From CAYMDD01 sp964409675 (lineage in GTDB: Bacteria; Pseudomonadota; Alphaproteobacteria; Rickettsiales; SXRF01), in NCBI GenBank assembly GCA_964409675.1, contig CAYPEF010000002.1, positions 1-56,147 of the forward strand: 56,147 nucleotides of DNA, written 5' to 3'. The translations under genes and the position numbers were made by a program. Positions 15,201 through 22,722 of the stretch are shown in pieces. Numbering within the stretch: position 1 is the first letter of the stretch; each line of letters starts with the position of its first letter. A model generated the notes under the pieces. The model was not told the DNA's origin and did not search any database. It saw only the letters and a list, made by a program, of their open reading frames with translations.

Positions 15201-16346
15201 ATGAACAATAGAACACCGCTATACGAAGAGCATCTTTCATTGAAGGCGAAGATGTGCCCGTTTGCGGGGTATGATATGCCGATCCAGTATGCCGCCGGCG
15301 TGATTAAAGAGCACGAATGGACGCGTTCTCATGCCGGGCTGTTCGATGTGTCGCATATGGGGCAGGCGATAGTGGAAGGCGCGGGCGCAGCAGAGTTTTT
15401 CTCGCGCATCACGCCGTCGAATTTTACCTCCACGCCGCATAGCCGTGCCAAGTACACGGTGCTGACTAATGAGCAGGGCGGGATTATTGACGATCTTATT
15501 ATTACCCGTGTGAGCGATGCAAAATTCTTCGTGGTGTTCAACGCGGCGCGTAAGGCGGTGGATATTGCCTGGATGAAGCGGCATCTGCCCGGAGAGGTGC
15601 GCTTTACGGAACTTGGCGACCATGCGCTGCTTGCCTTGCAGGGGCCGCGCGCCGAGGCGGTGCTGGCGGCGGAGATTCCGGCGGCGAACCTTACTGCCAT
15701 GCCGTATATGACGCTGCGTGAAGCGCAGTGGAAGGGCGTGCCGGTTATTATTACCCGGCTGGGCTATACGGGCGAGGACGGGTTTGAAATCAGCGTGCCG
15801 CAGCATAAGGCGGTGGAATTATGGCGCGCGCTGCTGGGCAATCCGGACGTGCTTCCCATCGGTCTGGCCGCGCGTGACAGCCTGCGTCTGGAAATGGGCT
15901 ACCCGCTCTACGGGCATGACCTGACTGAGGAGACAACACCCATTGAAGCTGCGCTTGGCTGGGTGGTCGGCAAGGGGCATGACGGGTTTACCGGCGCAGC
16001 CAATGTGCTGCGGCAGGTGCACGCAGGCGCGGAGAAAAAACGCGTCGGCATCCGCCTGCTGGAAGCGGGCATCGCGCGTGAAGGAAGTGCGCTCTATGCC
16101 GGCGATAAACAGGTCGGCGCGCTTACCAGCGGCGGGTATTCGCCCTCGCTGAAAATATCGATTGGGCAGGGATATGTGCTAAACACCTACGCTACGGAAG
16201 GGCAGAAGCTGGAAGTGCAGGTGCGCGGCAGGCGCATTCCAGCAGAAGTGCATGCGCTGGCGTTTATGCAAGCTAAAACCAAATCATCCGCAATGGCCTC
16301 TTCATCTTCCCCTCCCCTTGAGGGAGGGGCTAGGGGAGGGGTATAG
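15201..16346 (+). CDS. gcvT: Glycine cleavage system T protein (aminomethyltransferase)
   Basis: GcvT releases ammonia from the aminomethyl-lipoyl H protein and passes the one-carbon unit to tetrahydrofolate. Family blocks are clear: MPIQYAAGVIKEHEWTRSHAGLFDVSHMGQ at the N-terminus (quoted in two overlapping parts, MPIQYAAGVIKEHEW and SHAGLFDVSHMGQ), LGYTGEDGFEI, GLAARDSLRLEMGYPLYGHD, and GALTSGGYSPSLK near the C-terminus. The last 17 or so residues (SSSSPPLEGGARGGV and neighbours) are translated from a palindromic repeat at 16309-16341 and are not part of the fold. It is the first gene of gcvT-gcvH-gcvPA-gcvPB on the plus strand. Confidence 0.95.
   Translation: MNNRTPLYEEHLSLKAKMCPFAGYDMPIQYAAGVIKEHEWTRSHAGLFDVSHMGQAIVEGAGAAEFFSRITPSNFTSTPHSRAKYTVLTNEQGGIIDDLIITRVSDAKFFVVFNAARKAVDIAWMKRHLPGEVRFTELGDHALLALQGPRAEAVLAAEIPAANLTAMPYMTLREAQWKGVPVIITRLGYTGEDGFEISVPQHKAVELWRALLGNPDVLPIGLAARDSLRLEMGYPLYGHDLTEETTPIEAALGWVVGKGHDGFTGAANVLRQVHAGAEKKRVGIRLLEAGIAREGSALYAGDKQVGALTSGGYSPSLKISIGQGYVLNTYATEGQKLEVQVRGRRIPAEVHALAFMQAKTKSSAMASSSSPPLEGGARGGV
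16309..16341. repeat. Palindromic repeat encoding the GcvT tail
   Basis: The arms CCCCTCCC (16309-16316) and GGGAGGGG (16322-16329) form a stem, and a further AGGGGAGGGG copy of the right arm follows. The gcvT stop codon lies just beyond it, so the repeat supplies the last codons of the gene. It belongs to the C-rich palindromes also seen at 1106 and 16385. Confidence 0.7.
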
Positions 16347-16384
16347 ATGCTAATGCATTAGTGCTTTTTTACCCCTCACCCCGG

Positions 16385-16408
16385 CCCTCTCCCCACAAGG
16401 GGAGAGGG
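16385..16408. repeat. Palindromic element before gcvH
   Basis: A perfect ten-base inverted repeat, CCCTCTCCCC / GGGGAGAGGG, surrounds the four-base loop ACAA. It is the best-preserved member of this family in the window. It lies 19-42 bases upstream of the gcvH ATG and could fold in the mRNA between gcvT and gcvH and alter their relative expression. Confidence 0.75.
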
Positions 16409-16426
16409 GTATAATAAGGATATAGT

Positions 16427-16807
16427 ATGTCGAACATTCCGTCTGATCTCAAATATACCGACCAGCATGAGTGGCTGAAGCTGGAAGGCGATGTTGCCAC
16501 CGTCGGCATCACCGATTATGCGCAGGCAGCGCTGGGGGATTTGGTATTCGTGGAATTGCCCGTCAAGGGAAAGCAGGTAAAGGCGGGGGATGCGTTCGTG
16601 GTGGTGGAATCGGTGAAGGCGGCGAGCGATGTCTATGCGCCGATTGCCGGGGAAGTCATTGAGCTGAATGAGGCGTTGAAGGCAACGCCGGAGATTATCA
16701 ATACCGATCCATATCAGGGTGGCTGGATCTGTAAGATTCGTGCCAGCAACCAAAGCGAGTTGCAGGCGCTGCTTTCCGCCGCTGATTACGAAAAGCTGGT
16801 GGCGTAA
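16427..16807 (+). CDS. gcvH: Glycine cleavage system H protein
   Basis: The H protein is the lipoylated carrier that shuttles the aminomethyl group between the P, T and L proteins. The 126-residue sequence has the normal length, with the lipoyl-attachment lysine K64 in the ESVKAASDVYAP loop and the conserved start PSDLKYTDQHEWL. The C-terminal part, NTDPYQGGWICKI, is typical. AAGGA lies nearby upstream of the ATG. It lies three bases before gcvPA, so both are co-transcribed. Confidence 0.97.
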   Translation: MSNIPSDLKYTDQHEWLKLEGDVATVGITDYAQAALGDLVFVELPVKGKQVKAGDAFVVVESVKAASDVYAPIAGEVIELNEALKATPEIINTDPYQGGWICKIRASNQSELQALLSAADYEKLVA

Positions 16808-16810
16808 GTC

Positions 16811-18127
16811 ATGCGTTATCTTCCTTTGACTGCGAAAGACCGGGCCGACATGCTGGCTGCCATCGGCGTGGCACATGTGGATGCGCTGTACAGCGCCGTA
16901 CCGGCGAGTGTGACGCGCGACGGGCTGATTGACGGGCTGCCGCTGCATCAGGGTGAAATCGAAGTGGAGCGTGCGCTGGCGCGCATGGCCGAGAAGAATC
17001 ATCCTGCGGCGCGCGGGCCGTTTTTCTTAGGCGCGGGATGCTATTATCATCATATCCCTGCCACGGTGGATCATATCGTCCAGCGCTCGGAGTTTCTGAC
17101 ATCCTACACGCCATACCAGCCGGAGATTTCGCAGGGAACACTGATGGCGATTTTTGAATACCAGACGATGATTGCCAACCTGACCGGCATGGATGTGGCG
17201 AATGCGTCCATGTATGACGGCGCCACCGCCACCGCCGAAGCGGCGCTGATGGCTAAGCGCGTGACGGGACGGGCGCACATTCACATTTACGGCGAGTTGC
17301 ATCCGCAATATCGAGAAGTCATCAACACCTATGTGCGCAATTATGAAGGCGTGCAGGTGAAGGATAGCGCACCCGATGCGGAGGCGGCGTGCGTGATCGT
17401 GCAGACGCCGGATTTCCTGGGCCGCCCGCAGCAGCTGGAAGAGTTGCGCAAGGCATGCTCTGAGAGCGGTGCGCTTTTGGTGGTGGTGATTACGGAGATT
17501 CTCTCGCTCGGCCTGCTGCAGCCGCCGGTGGAGGCGGATATCGTGGTGGGCGAGGCGCAGTCGATTGGCGTGCCGATGAGTTTCGGCGGGCCGCACCTGG
17601 GTTTCTTCGCCTGCCGGAAAGACTATATCCGCCAGATGCCGGGGCGCTTATGCGGCGAAACGGTGGATAAGGATGGCAGGCGTGCTTACGTGCTCACGCT
17701 TAATACGCGTGAGCAGCATATACGGCGCGAGAAGGCGACATCGAATATCTGTACCAATCAGGGCTTGTTCGCGTTGGCATTCACTATCCATATGAGCCTG
17801 CTTGGCGAGCATGGGTTTACGCGACTGGCGCGGCTCAATCATGAGAAAGCCTGCGAGCTGGCCGACCGGCTGGCGCAGGTGAAGGGCGTGAAGGTGGCGA
17901 ATGATGTCTTCTTTAATGAGTTCGTCATCGAATTGCCGGTGAGTGCTAGCGAGACGGTAAAGGTGCTGGCGAAGCAGGGCATCATTGCCGGCTATGTGCT
18001 GGAGGGTGGCAGGCTGCTGGTGGCGGCCACCGAGCTGACAACGAAAGACGATATGGACGCGCTGGCAATGGCGCTGGAGGCGCATATCAAAACGCACGCG
18101 CCGGCAAAGCAGAAGGAGATGGCGTGA
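16811..18127 (+). CDS. gcvPA: Glycine dehydrogenase (decarboxylating) subunit 1
   Basis: This is the N-terminal-type half of the P protein, which decarboxylates glycine with pyridoxal phosphate. In this organism P is split into two polypeptides, as in many bacteria with gcvPA/gcvPB. The 438 residues carry MRYLPLTAKDRADMLAAIGV, FLGAGCYYHHIPATVDHI, TSYTPYQPEISQGTLMAIFE and NASMYDGATATAEAALM. The product lacks the PLP-lysine motif, as expected for subunit 1. Its stop codon overlaps the start of gcvPB. Confidence 0.96.
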   Translation: MRYLPLTAKDRADMLAAIGVAHVDALYSAVPASVTRDGLIDGLPLHQGEIEVERALARMAEKNHPAARGPFFLGAGCYYHHIPATVDHIVQRSEFLTSYTPYQPEISQGTLMAIFEYQTMIANLTGMDVANASMYDGATATAEAALMAKRVTGRAHIHIYGELHPQYREVINTYVRNYEGVQVKDSAPDAEAACVIVQTPDFLGRPQQLEELRKACSESGALLVVVITEILSLGLLQPPVEADIVVGEAQSIGVPMSFGGPHLGFFACRKDYIRQMPGRLCGETVDKDGRRAYVLTLNTREQHIRREKATSNICTNQGLFALAFTIHMSLLGEHGFTRLARLNHEKACELADRLAQVKGVKVANDVFFNEFVIELPVSASETVKVLAKQGIIAGYVLEGGRLLVAATELTTKDDMDALAMALEAHIKTHAPAKQKEMA

Positions 18128-19599
18128 TGACGGCTATGGCATTCGCACGCGGATTAAATGTAGAAGAAAATTTGCTGTTTGAAAAAGGCACTAACGGCGC
18201 TTGCGGCGTCGATCTGCCGGAGCCGAAGCATACGGCGCTGCGCACCGGAATGCCTGCGCGCGGTAAGGTGGGGCTGCCGGAGGTGAGCGAACCGCAGGTG
18301 GTGCGGCATTTCGTGCGGCTCTCCAAGCTTAATTACGCTATCGATAGTGGCATGTACCCGCTGGGTTCGTGCACGATGAAGCATAACCCGCGCCTGAACG
18401 AGAAGCTCGCGCGACTGCCGGGCTTTGCGCAGATTCACCCGCTGCAGCCGGAGGAAACCATGCAGGGCGCGCTGGAGGTGATTTACACGGTGCAGCAATG
18501 GCTGGCCAAGCTTAGCGGCCTGCCGCAGGTGACGCTGAACCCGGCTGCCGGGGCGCACGGCGAATTCGCGGGCATCATGGTGATTCACCGCGCGCACGAA
18601 GCCAAGGGCAAGCCGCGCAAAACGGTGCTGATTCCCGACAGCGCGCACGGCACCAACCCGGCCACGGCGGCGGCCTGCGGGTATGAAACGCGCACGATAC
18701 CCTCCACCAAGGACGGGATTGTGGACGTGGATGCATTCAAGGGAATGCTAAATGAAAATGTGGCGGCACTGATGCTGACCAATCCCAATACGTGCGGATT
18801 GTTTGAGCCGCGAGTGAAGGAAATCGCCGATGCGCTGCATCAGGCAGGTGCGTATTTTTACTGCGACGGCGCGAATTTCAACGCGCTGGTAGGGCGCGTG
18901 CGCCCGGCAGATTTCGGCGTGGATGTGATGCATTTCAATTTGCATAAAACCTTTTCCACCCCGCATGGTGGCGGCGGTCCCGGTTGCGGGCCGATTGCGG
19001 TGACGGACGAACTCGGGCCGTACCTGCCGGTGCCGAAGATTGTGAAGGAGGGTGAATTGTTCCGCCTGATTGCGAATGATGCGCAGAGTATTGGGCGGCT
19101 GAAAGGCTTTAATGGCCAGTTCGGCATGGCGGTGCGCGCGCTGGCCTATATGCTCTCGCATGGGGCCGATGGCTTGCGGCAGGTGGCGGAAGATGCGGTG
19201 CTGAATGCGAATTACATTTTAAGTCAGTTGCGTGATTTGTATCATGTGCCGTTCCCGGGTTATTGCATGCATGAATGTTTGCTCACCGATAAAAAGCAGA
19301 AGGAAAAAGGCGTCAGCACCGGCGATATCGCCAAGACGTTGATTGAATATGGCATTCATCCGATGACGGTCTATTTCCCGCTGGTGGTGCAGGGCGCCAT
19401 GCTGATCGAGCCGACGGAGACGGAGACAAAAGCGTCGCTGGATCATTTCATCGAGGTGATGAAAATGATCGCGGCGAAAGTGGAGGCGGGTGAAGCGGCG
19501 GAGCTGCAGGCCAACCCGCAATCGGCTCCGCGCAAGCGGCTGGATGAGGTGAAAGCCGCCCGCCAGCCGGTGCTAAAATGGGAACCGGCGGAAGCGTAG
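18127..19599 (+). CDS. gcvPB: Glycine dehydrogenase (decarboxylating) subunit 2
   Basis: This is the PLP-carrying half of glycine decarboxylase, about 490 residues. The lysine that binds PLP is in MHFNLHKTFSTPHGGGGPG. YPLGSCTMKHNPRLNEK and NPAAGAHGEFAG are further family blocks. The ATG at 18127 overlaps the gcvPA stop codon by one base (TGATG). A GTG at 18124 (four-base overlap) is the alternative start. The split halves form an alpha2beta2 enzyme and are translationally coupled. No lipoamide dehydrogenase (L protein) gene is in the window. Confidence 0.96.
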   Translation: MTAMAFARGLNVEENLLFEKGTNGACGVDLPEPKHTALRTGMPARGKVGLPEVSEPQVVRHFVRLSKLNYAIDSGMYPLGSCTMKHNPRLNEKLARLPGFAQIHPLQPEETMQGALEVIYTVQQWLAKLSGLPQVTLNPAAGAHGEFAGIMVIHRAHEAKGKPRKTVLIPDSAHGTNPATAAACGYETRTIPSTKDGIVDVDAFKGMLNENVAALMLTNPNTCGLFEPRVKEIADALHQAGAYFYCDGANFNALVGRVRPADFGVDVMHFNLHKTFSTPHGGGGPGCGPIAVTDELGPYLPVPKIVKEGELFRLIANDAQSIGRLKGFNGQFGMAVRALAYMLSHGADGLRQVAEDAVLNANYILSQLRDLYHVPFPGYCMHECLLTDKKQKEKGVSTGDIAKTLIEYGIHPMTVYFPLVVQGAMLIEPTETETKASLDHFIEVMKMIAAKVEAGEAAELQANPQSAPRKRLDEVKAARQPVLKWEPAEA

Positions 19600-19617
19600 T
19601 TGCTCTTGATTATTTTT

Positions 19618-19680
19618 CATGCCGCCGCATGGCGGCATCCGATTTTTTTAATGGCCGGACCCCGCCATGCGGCGGGGTGA
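19618..19680. repeat. Double palindrome, GCCGCCGCATGGCGGC family, copy 1
   Basis: Two GC-rich hairpins lie in tandem: GCCGCCGCATGGCGGC at 19621-19636 and CCCCGCCATGCGGCGGGG at 19660-19677, separated by a T-rich segment. The same two-hairpin unit occurs at 34601-34664. It lies just after the gcvPB stop codon, and the first hairpin followed by TTTTTTT (19643-19649) could act as a terminator for the gcv operon. Confidence 0.8.
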
Positions 19681-19796
19681 AAGTAATGTTTGGGTTTTCG
19701 TAACGGTATTGATTGCTTTTTTATCGGCGCGTTGTGCCGTCCTGATCGTATGTTGATAAGGGAAGGGCGATAATCCTTTAATTAATGGAGGGTATT

Positions 19797-19922
19797 ATGC
19801 CGCATTTCTTTAATCCGATTCCGGCCAATGATAATCAGCCGTCTCCGGATTCACCGGTGTCGACGCCGCCGGATAATCCATCGGAAAAGCCGCCGATGTA
19901 TGTATCGTTCTTTTTTATATGA
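19797..19922 (+). CDS. Small proline-rich ORF (41 aa)
   Basis: A 41-residue ORF (MPHFFNPIPANDNQPSPD, then a PP-rich middle, ending in SFFFI) with a very good ribosome binding site, GGAGGG four bases before the ATG. The stop codon overlaps the ribosome binding site of the next small ORF (TGAGG). The end lies in a run of six Ts, and loss of one T would fuse it in frame with the next ORF into a single 91-residue protein. I do not recognise it. It is either an independent small gene, the first half of a frameshifted gene, or a case of frameshifting. Confidence 0.5.
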   Translation: MPHFFNPIPANDNQPSPDSPVSTPPDNPSEKPPMYVSFFFI

Positions 19923-19929
19923 GGTGAAA

Positions 19930-20079
19930 ATGACGGAGGACGGCAAGACCGTGCCTGCTGATAAAGCGGCGGCTGGGAAAGATAATGCAGCGGGGTATCA
20001 TACGCCGTCCGCAATCCAGACGCCGGAGGAAGCGTGGTACAGCAACCTGATGCGCAAGGTGCGTGAGCAGGGGTATTAA
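19930..20079 (+). CDS. Small hydrophilic ORF (49 aa)
   Basis: A 49-residue ORF (starts MTEDGKTVPADKAAAGKDN, ends WYSNLMRKVREQGY), preceded by GAGGTGAAA, a reasonable ribosome binding site. The same frame stays open upstream across the end of the previous ORF. The C-terminus with TPEEAWYSNLMRKV looks like a structured amphipathic helix. Its function is unknown. It may be the true C-terminal part of one 91-residue protein together with the ORF at 19797. Confidence 0.5.
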   Translation: MTEDGKTVPADKAAAGKDNAAGYHTPSAIQTPEEAWYSNLMRKVREQGY

Positions 20080-20113
20080 GTAAATCACCTTTTTGTAGCT
20101 CAGGATATTATTA

Positions 20114-20193
20114 CGTCATTGCGAGTGTAAGCAAAGCAATCCATGCCTCAGCGAGTGGAGAGTTAGATTGCTTTGCTTACGCTCGCAATGACG
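20114..20193. repeat. Long inverted repeat, CGTCATTGCGAG family
   Basis: Two 28-base arms (20114-20141 and 20166-20193), starting CGTCATTGCGAGTGTAAGC and ending in its complement, differ at one position and enclose a 24-base loop. CGTCATTGCGAG elements are widespread dispersed palindromes in proteobacterial genomes. It lies between the plus-strand small ORFs and the convergent 3' end of algA and could terminate transcription from either side. Confidence 0.85.
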
Positions 20194-20230
20194 GAGAGGT
20201 TTTATATATTGCAGCATACAATGCGCGTGC

Positions 20231-21742
20231 TTATGCGGCGCTGACTTTGCGCTCTTCTTGCCCGGTTTCGGTATCAGCTTCATCCTGCACGGTATGCGTA
20301 TCGGTTCTGCCGTACTGGTCTTCGAAGCGGACGATATCGTCTTCGCCGAGATAGGCGCCGGATTGCACTTCAATGATTTCCAGATTGATCTTGCCGGGGT
20401 TTTCGATGCGGTGCATGCAGCCGTTGGGGATATAGATGGACTGGTTTTCGGTGAGCAGGTGCTCCTTGTCGCCGCAGGTTACCTTGGCGGTGCCGGAAAC
20501 CACGATCCAGTGCTCGGCGCGGTGGTAGTGCATCTGCAGGGAGAGTTTCTCGCCGGGTTTGACATGGATGTGCTTCACCTGGTAGCGCGGGCCGTGGTTG
20601 ATGCTCTCATACATGCCCCACGGGCGGTAGACCTGATGGTTTTCCGAGACGATTTTGGTATTGGAGCGGCGCACATGCTCGGAAAGTTTCTTCAGCGCCT
20701 GGGCGTTGTTCTTGTCGGCGACGACGACTGCATCCTTGGTGGCGACGATTACGAGGTTATCCACGCCGTAGGTGGCGATAGCGGGGCCGTTTTCGCTGCG
20801 CATGTAGCAATCACGGCTTTCCAGCGGGTAGCATTCGCCGAGAGCGACATTGCCTTGTTCGTCTTTCGGGGAAATGCGCCAAAGCGATTCCCAGGTGCCG
20901 GTGTCGCTCCATCCGCAATCGAGAGGGATGAGGGCTGCGCGGGCAGTGCGCTCCATCAGCGCGTAATCGATGGAAATGTTTTCCGCACCGGCGAAGGAGA
21001 CTTCCTCCAACCGCATGAAGCCGATATCCTGCACGGAGCGCGCTACGGCCTGCGTGCACAGGCGCACGATTTCGGGGTTCAGGCGTCGCATTTCCTCCAT
21101 ATAGGTTTTAGTGGAGAACATGAACATGCCGCTGTTCCAGTAATATTCCCCGGTTTCAATATAACGCTCGGCTACTTCCGCGGTGGGTTTTTCCACAAAC
21201 GTATCGACCGTATAGGCGTGATCGCTGAGTGGGGTGCCGCGCTTGATATAGCCGTAGCCGGTTTCGGGGTATTCGGGCTTGATGCCGAAGGTGACGAGGT
21301 GTCCGCTTGCGGCGGCCTGCGCCGCCTGTTCAATGCCGGTGGAGAACGCGCCGCAGTCGAGGATGTTCTGGTCGGTGGGCAGCACCAGCATCAGTGCGTC
21401 GCCGTATTGCTGCTGGATGTGGAGGGCCGCGGCGGTGATGGCGGGGGCGGTGTTGCGCACGCAGGGCTCGATGATGATGTTCGGCTGGCCATGCCTGTAG
21501 GATTTCAGCTGCTCGGCGATCAGGAAGCGGTGGCGCTGGTTACCGATGACGATGGGCGGATAAAACTGCGCCGGGTCGCTCACGCGGGCGATAGTTTCCT
21601 GCATCAGCGACTGATCGGAGCCGTGCAGGCCGTAAAACTGCTTGGGATGATCCTCGCGCGACATTGGCCACAGGCGGCTGCCATTGCCGCCGGAGAGGAT
21701 CACGGGTACGATTCTGGATGAGTGCGTTGCGTTCATGCGCAT
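20231..21742 (-). CDS. algA: Mannose-1-phosphate guanylyltransferase / mannose-6-phosphate isomerase
   Basis: A bifunctional enzyme that makes GDP-mannose, the precursor of alginate and other mannose-containing polymers. The 503 residues show the nucleotidyltransferase signature VILSGGNGSRLWPMSRE followed by HPKQF, the FVEKP motif, and a C-terminal cupin (type II isomerase) with RPWGMYE, HIHVKPGEKLSLQMHYHRAEHW and IYIPNGCMHRIENPG. The last 35 residues are a polar tail. Its neighbours algD, alg8 and alg44 are consistent with a role in mannuronate polymer synthesis. It is divergent from the lyase gene across a 119-base AT-rich spacer. ManC or CpsB is an equally valid family name. Confidence 0.9.
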   Translation of the reverse strand: MRMNATHSSRIVPVILSGGNGSRLWPMSREDHPKQFYGLHGSDQSLMQETIARVSDPAQFYPPIVIGNQRHRFLIAEQLKSYRHGQPNIIIEPCVRNTAPAITAAALHIQQQYGDALMLVLPTDQNILDCGAFSTGIEQAAQAAASGHLVTFGIKPEYPETGYGYIKRGTPLSDHAYTVDTFVEKPTAEVAERYIETGEYYWNSGMFMFSTKTYMEEMRRLNPEIVRLCTQAVARSVQDIGFMRLEEVSFAGAENISIDYALMERTARAALIPLDCGWSDTGTWESLWRISPKDEQGNVALGECYPLESRDCYMRSENGPAIATYGVDNLVIVATKDAVVVADKNNAQALKKLSEHVRRSNTKIVSENHQVYRPWGMYESINHGPRYQVKHIHVKPGEKLSLQMHYHRAEHWIVVSGTAKVTCGDKEHLLTENQSIYIPNGCMHRIENPGKINLEIIEVQSGAYLGEDDIVRFEDQYGRTDTHTVQDEADTETGQEERKVSAA

Positions 21743-21861
21743 ACCTTATATAATGACCGGTATAAAGAGGCCATAGCTATAACATATTTTAACAATTTTG
21801 CAATAGATTGATTTTTAAAATTTTTTCTCATTTTAATCTCTTATTGATACGGAAAACTTAT
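21743..21861. promoter_or_regulatory. AT-rich divergent intergenic region between algA and the lyase
   Basis: A 119-base region, far more AT-rich than its surroundings, separates the two start codons. A TATAAT at about 21750-21755 and long A/T runs at 21780-21840 make it the likely site of promoters for both genes, but I cannot define paired -35 and -10 boxes with confidence. The lyase ATG at 21862 is preceded by GGAAAA. Confidence 0.4.
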
Positions 21862-22722
21862 ATGTTTCGGCCGATTGCAGTTACGATTCTTTCCGCGCTG
21901 ACTGTAGTTTCCGCCAAGGCGGAGGATATTCCAACTGCGGATGCCGTTGCCTGTTCGCAGCGCTATAAAGCACAGCTGGAATATGGTGTGCCGGAAGGGC
22001 AGGCCGGGCAGAATGCAGAGGCTGTCATTACCGGCTGGGGCATTGAGCCGCGCCACTGGGGGCTGGAGCGGGTGACGGTGGTGAATAATAAAATCACCCA
22101 AGCGCCGGCGCTGGCGTTTTTTTATCCGAAAGGCTCGATCAACCCGAGCAATGAGAGTGCGCCGAAGGGCGGGGCGGGGTTTTATATCAATGGCCGCATT
22201 CCAAAAAACCTGACGGCGGCCTGCCTGCAATACAGCGTCTATTTCCCGGAAGGGTTTGAGTTCGGCAAGGGAGGCAAGCTGCCGGGGCTGTATGGCGGGC
22301 GGAATGAAAAAGGCGAGTCGGCCTCGGGATGCCGCGCGGGCGGGGGCGATTTCGGCTTCTCCACGCGCTATATGTGGCGCGAGGAGGGGGCGGGCAGTTT
22401 ATATGCCTACCTGCCGGGCAAGAGCGAAACGTGCGGCAAGTATATTGGTAAAGGGAGCTGGCATTTTACGCCGGGGAAATGGGTGCAGCTGGAGCAGGAA
22501 GTGGTGCTCAATACGCCCGGCAAAGAGGATGGTATTGTCCGCGTCTGGGTGGATGGCAGGCAGGTGATCAGCCTGACGGACGCCGTGATCCGCGAACGCG
22601 AAGATGTTGCGATCGACGGCGTCTTTTTTGTCAGCTTCTTCGGCGGCAAGGAGCCAGAGTGGGCTTCACCGCGCGACCAGTCCGCGCAGTTCTCCGGTGT
22701 TAAGCTCTTCCTCCGGCAGTGA
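21862..22722 (+). CDS. Secreted polysaccharide lyase-like protein (PL14 type)
   Basis: A 286-residue exported protein. The start at 21862 gives a short signal peptide (MFRPIAVTILSALTVVSAKAE), and the open frame extends 18 codons upstream without support. The body matches the jelly-roll pattern of the PL14-type lyase domain found in alginate and glucuronan lyases: SVYFPEGFEFGKGGKLPGL, GFSTRYMWREEGAG, LYAYLP, HFTPGKWVQLEQEVVLNTPG and VRVWVDGRQVISL. Alginate loci often include a periplasmic lyase (AlgL) that clears polymer from the periplasm, and this protein could fill that role although it is not AlgL-like. Its 3' end overlaps the convergent algD gene by 57 bases. Enzymatic activity is not proven. 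Confidence 0.75.
   Translation: MFRPIAVTILSALTVVSAKAEDIPTADAVACSQRYKAQLEYGVPEGQAGQNAEAVITGWGIEPRHWGLERVTVVNNKITQAPALAFFYPKGSINPSNESAPKGGAGFYINGRIPKNLTAACLQYSVYFPEGFEFGKGGKLPGLYGGRNEKGESASGCRAGGGDFGFSTRYMWREEGAGSLYAYLPGKSETCGKYIGKGSWHFTPGKWVQLEQEVVLNTPGKEDGIVRVWVDGRQVISLTDAVIREREDVAIDGVFFVSFFGGKEPEWASPRDQSAQFSGVKLFLRQ

Noticed and set aside
20258..21721. 487-codon plus-strand frame opposite algA
   Set aside because: It is antisense to a well-supported bifunctional enzyme and has no motif or ribosome binding site.
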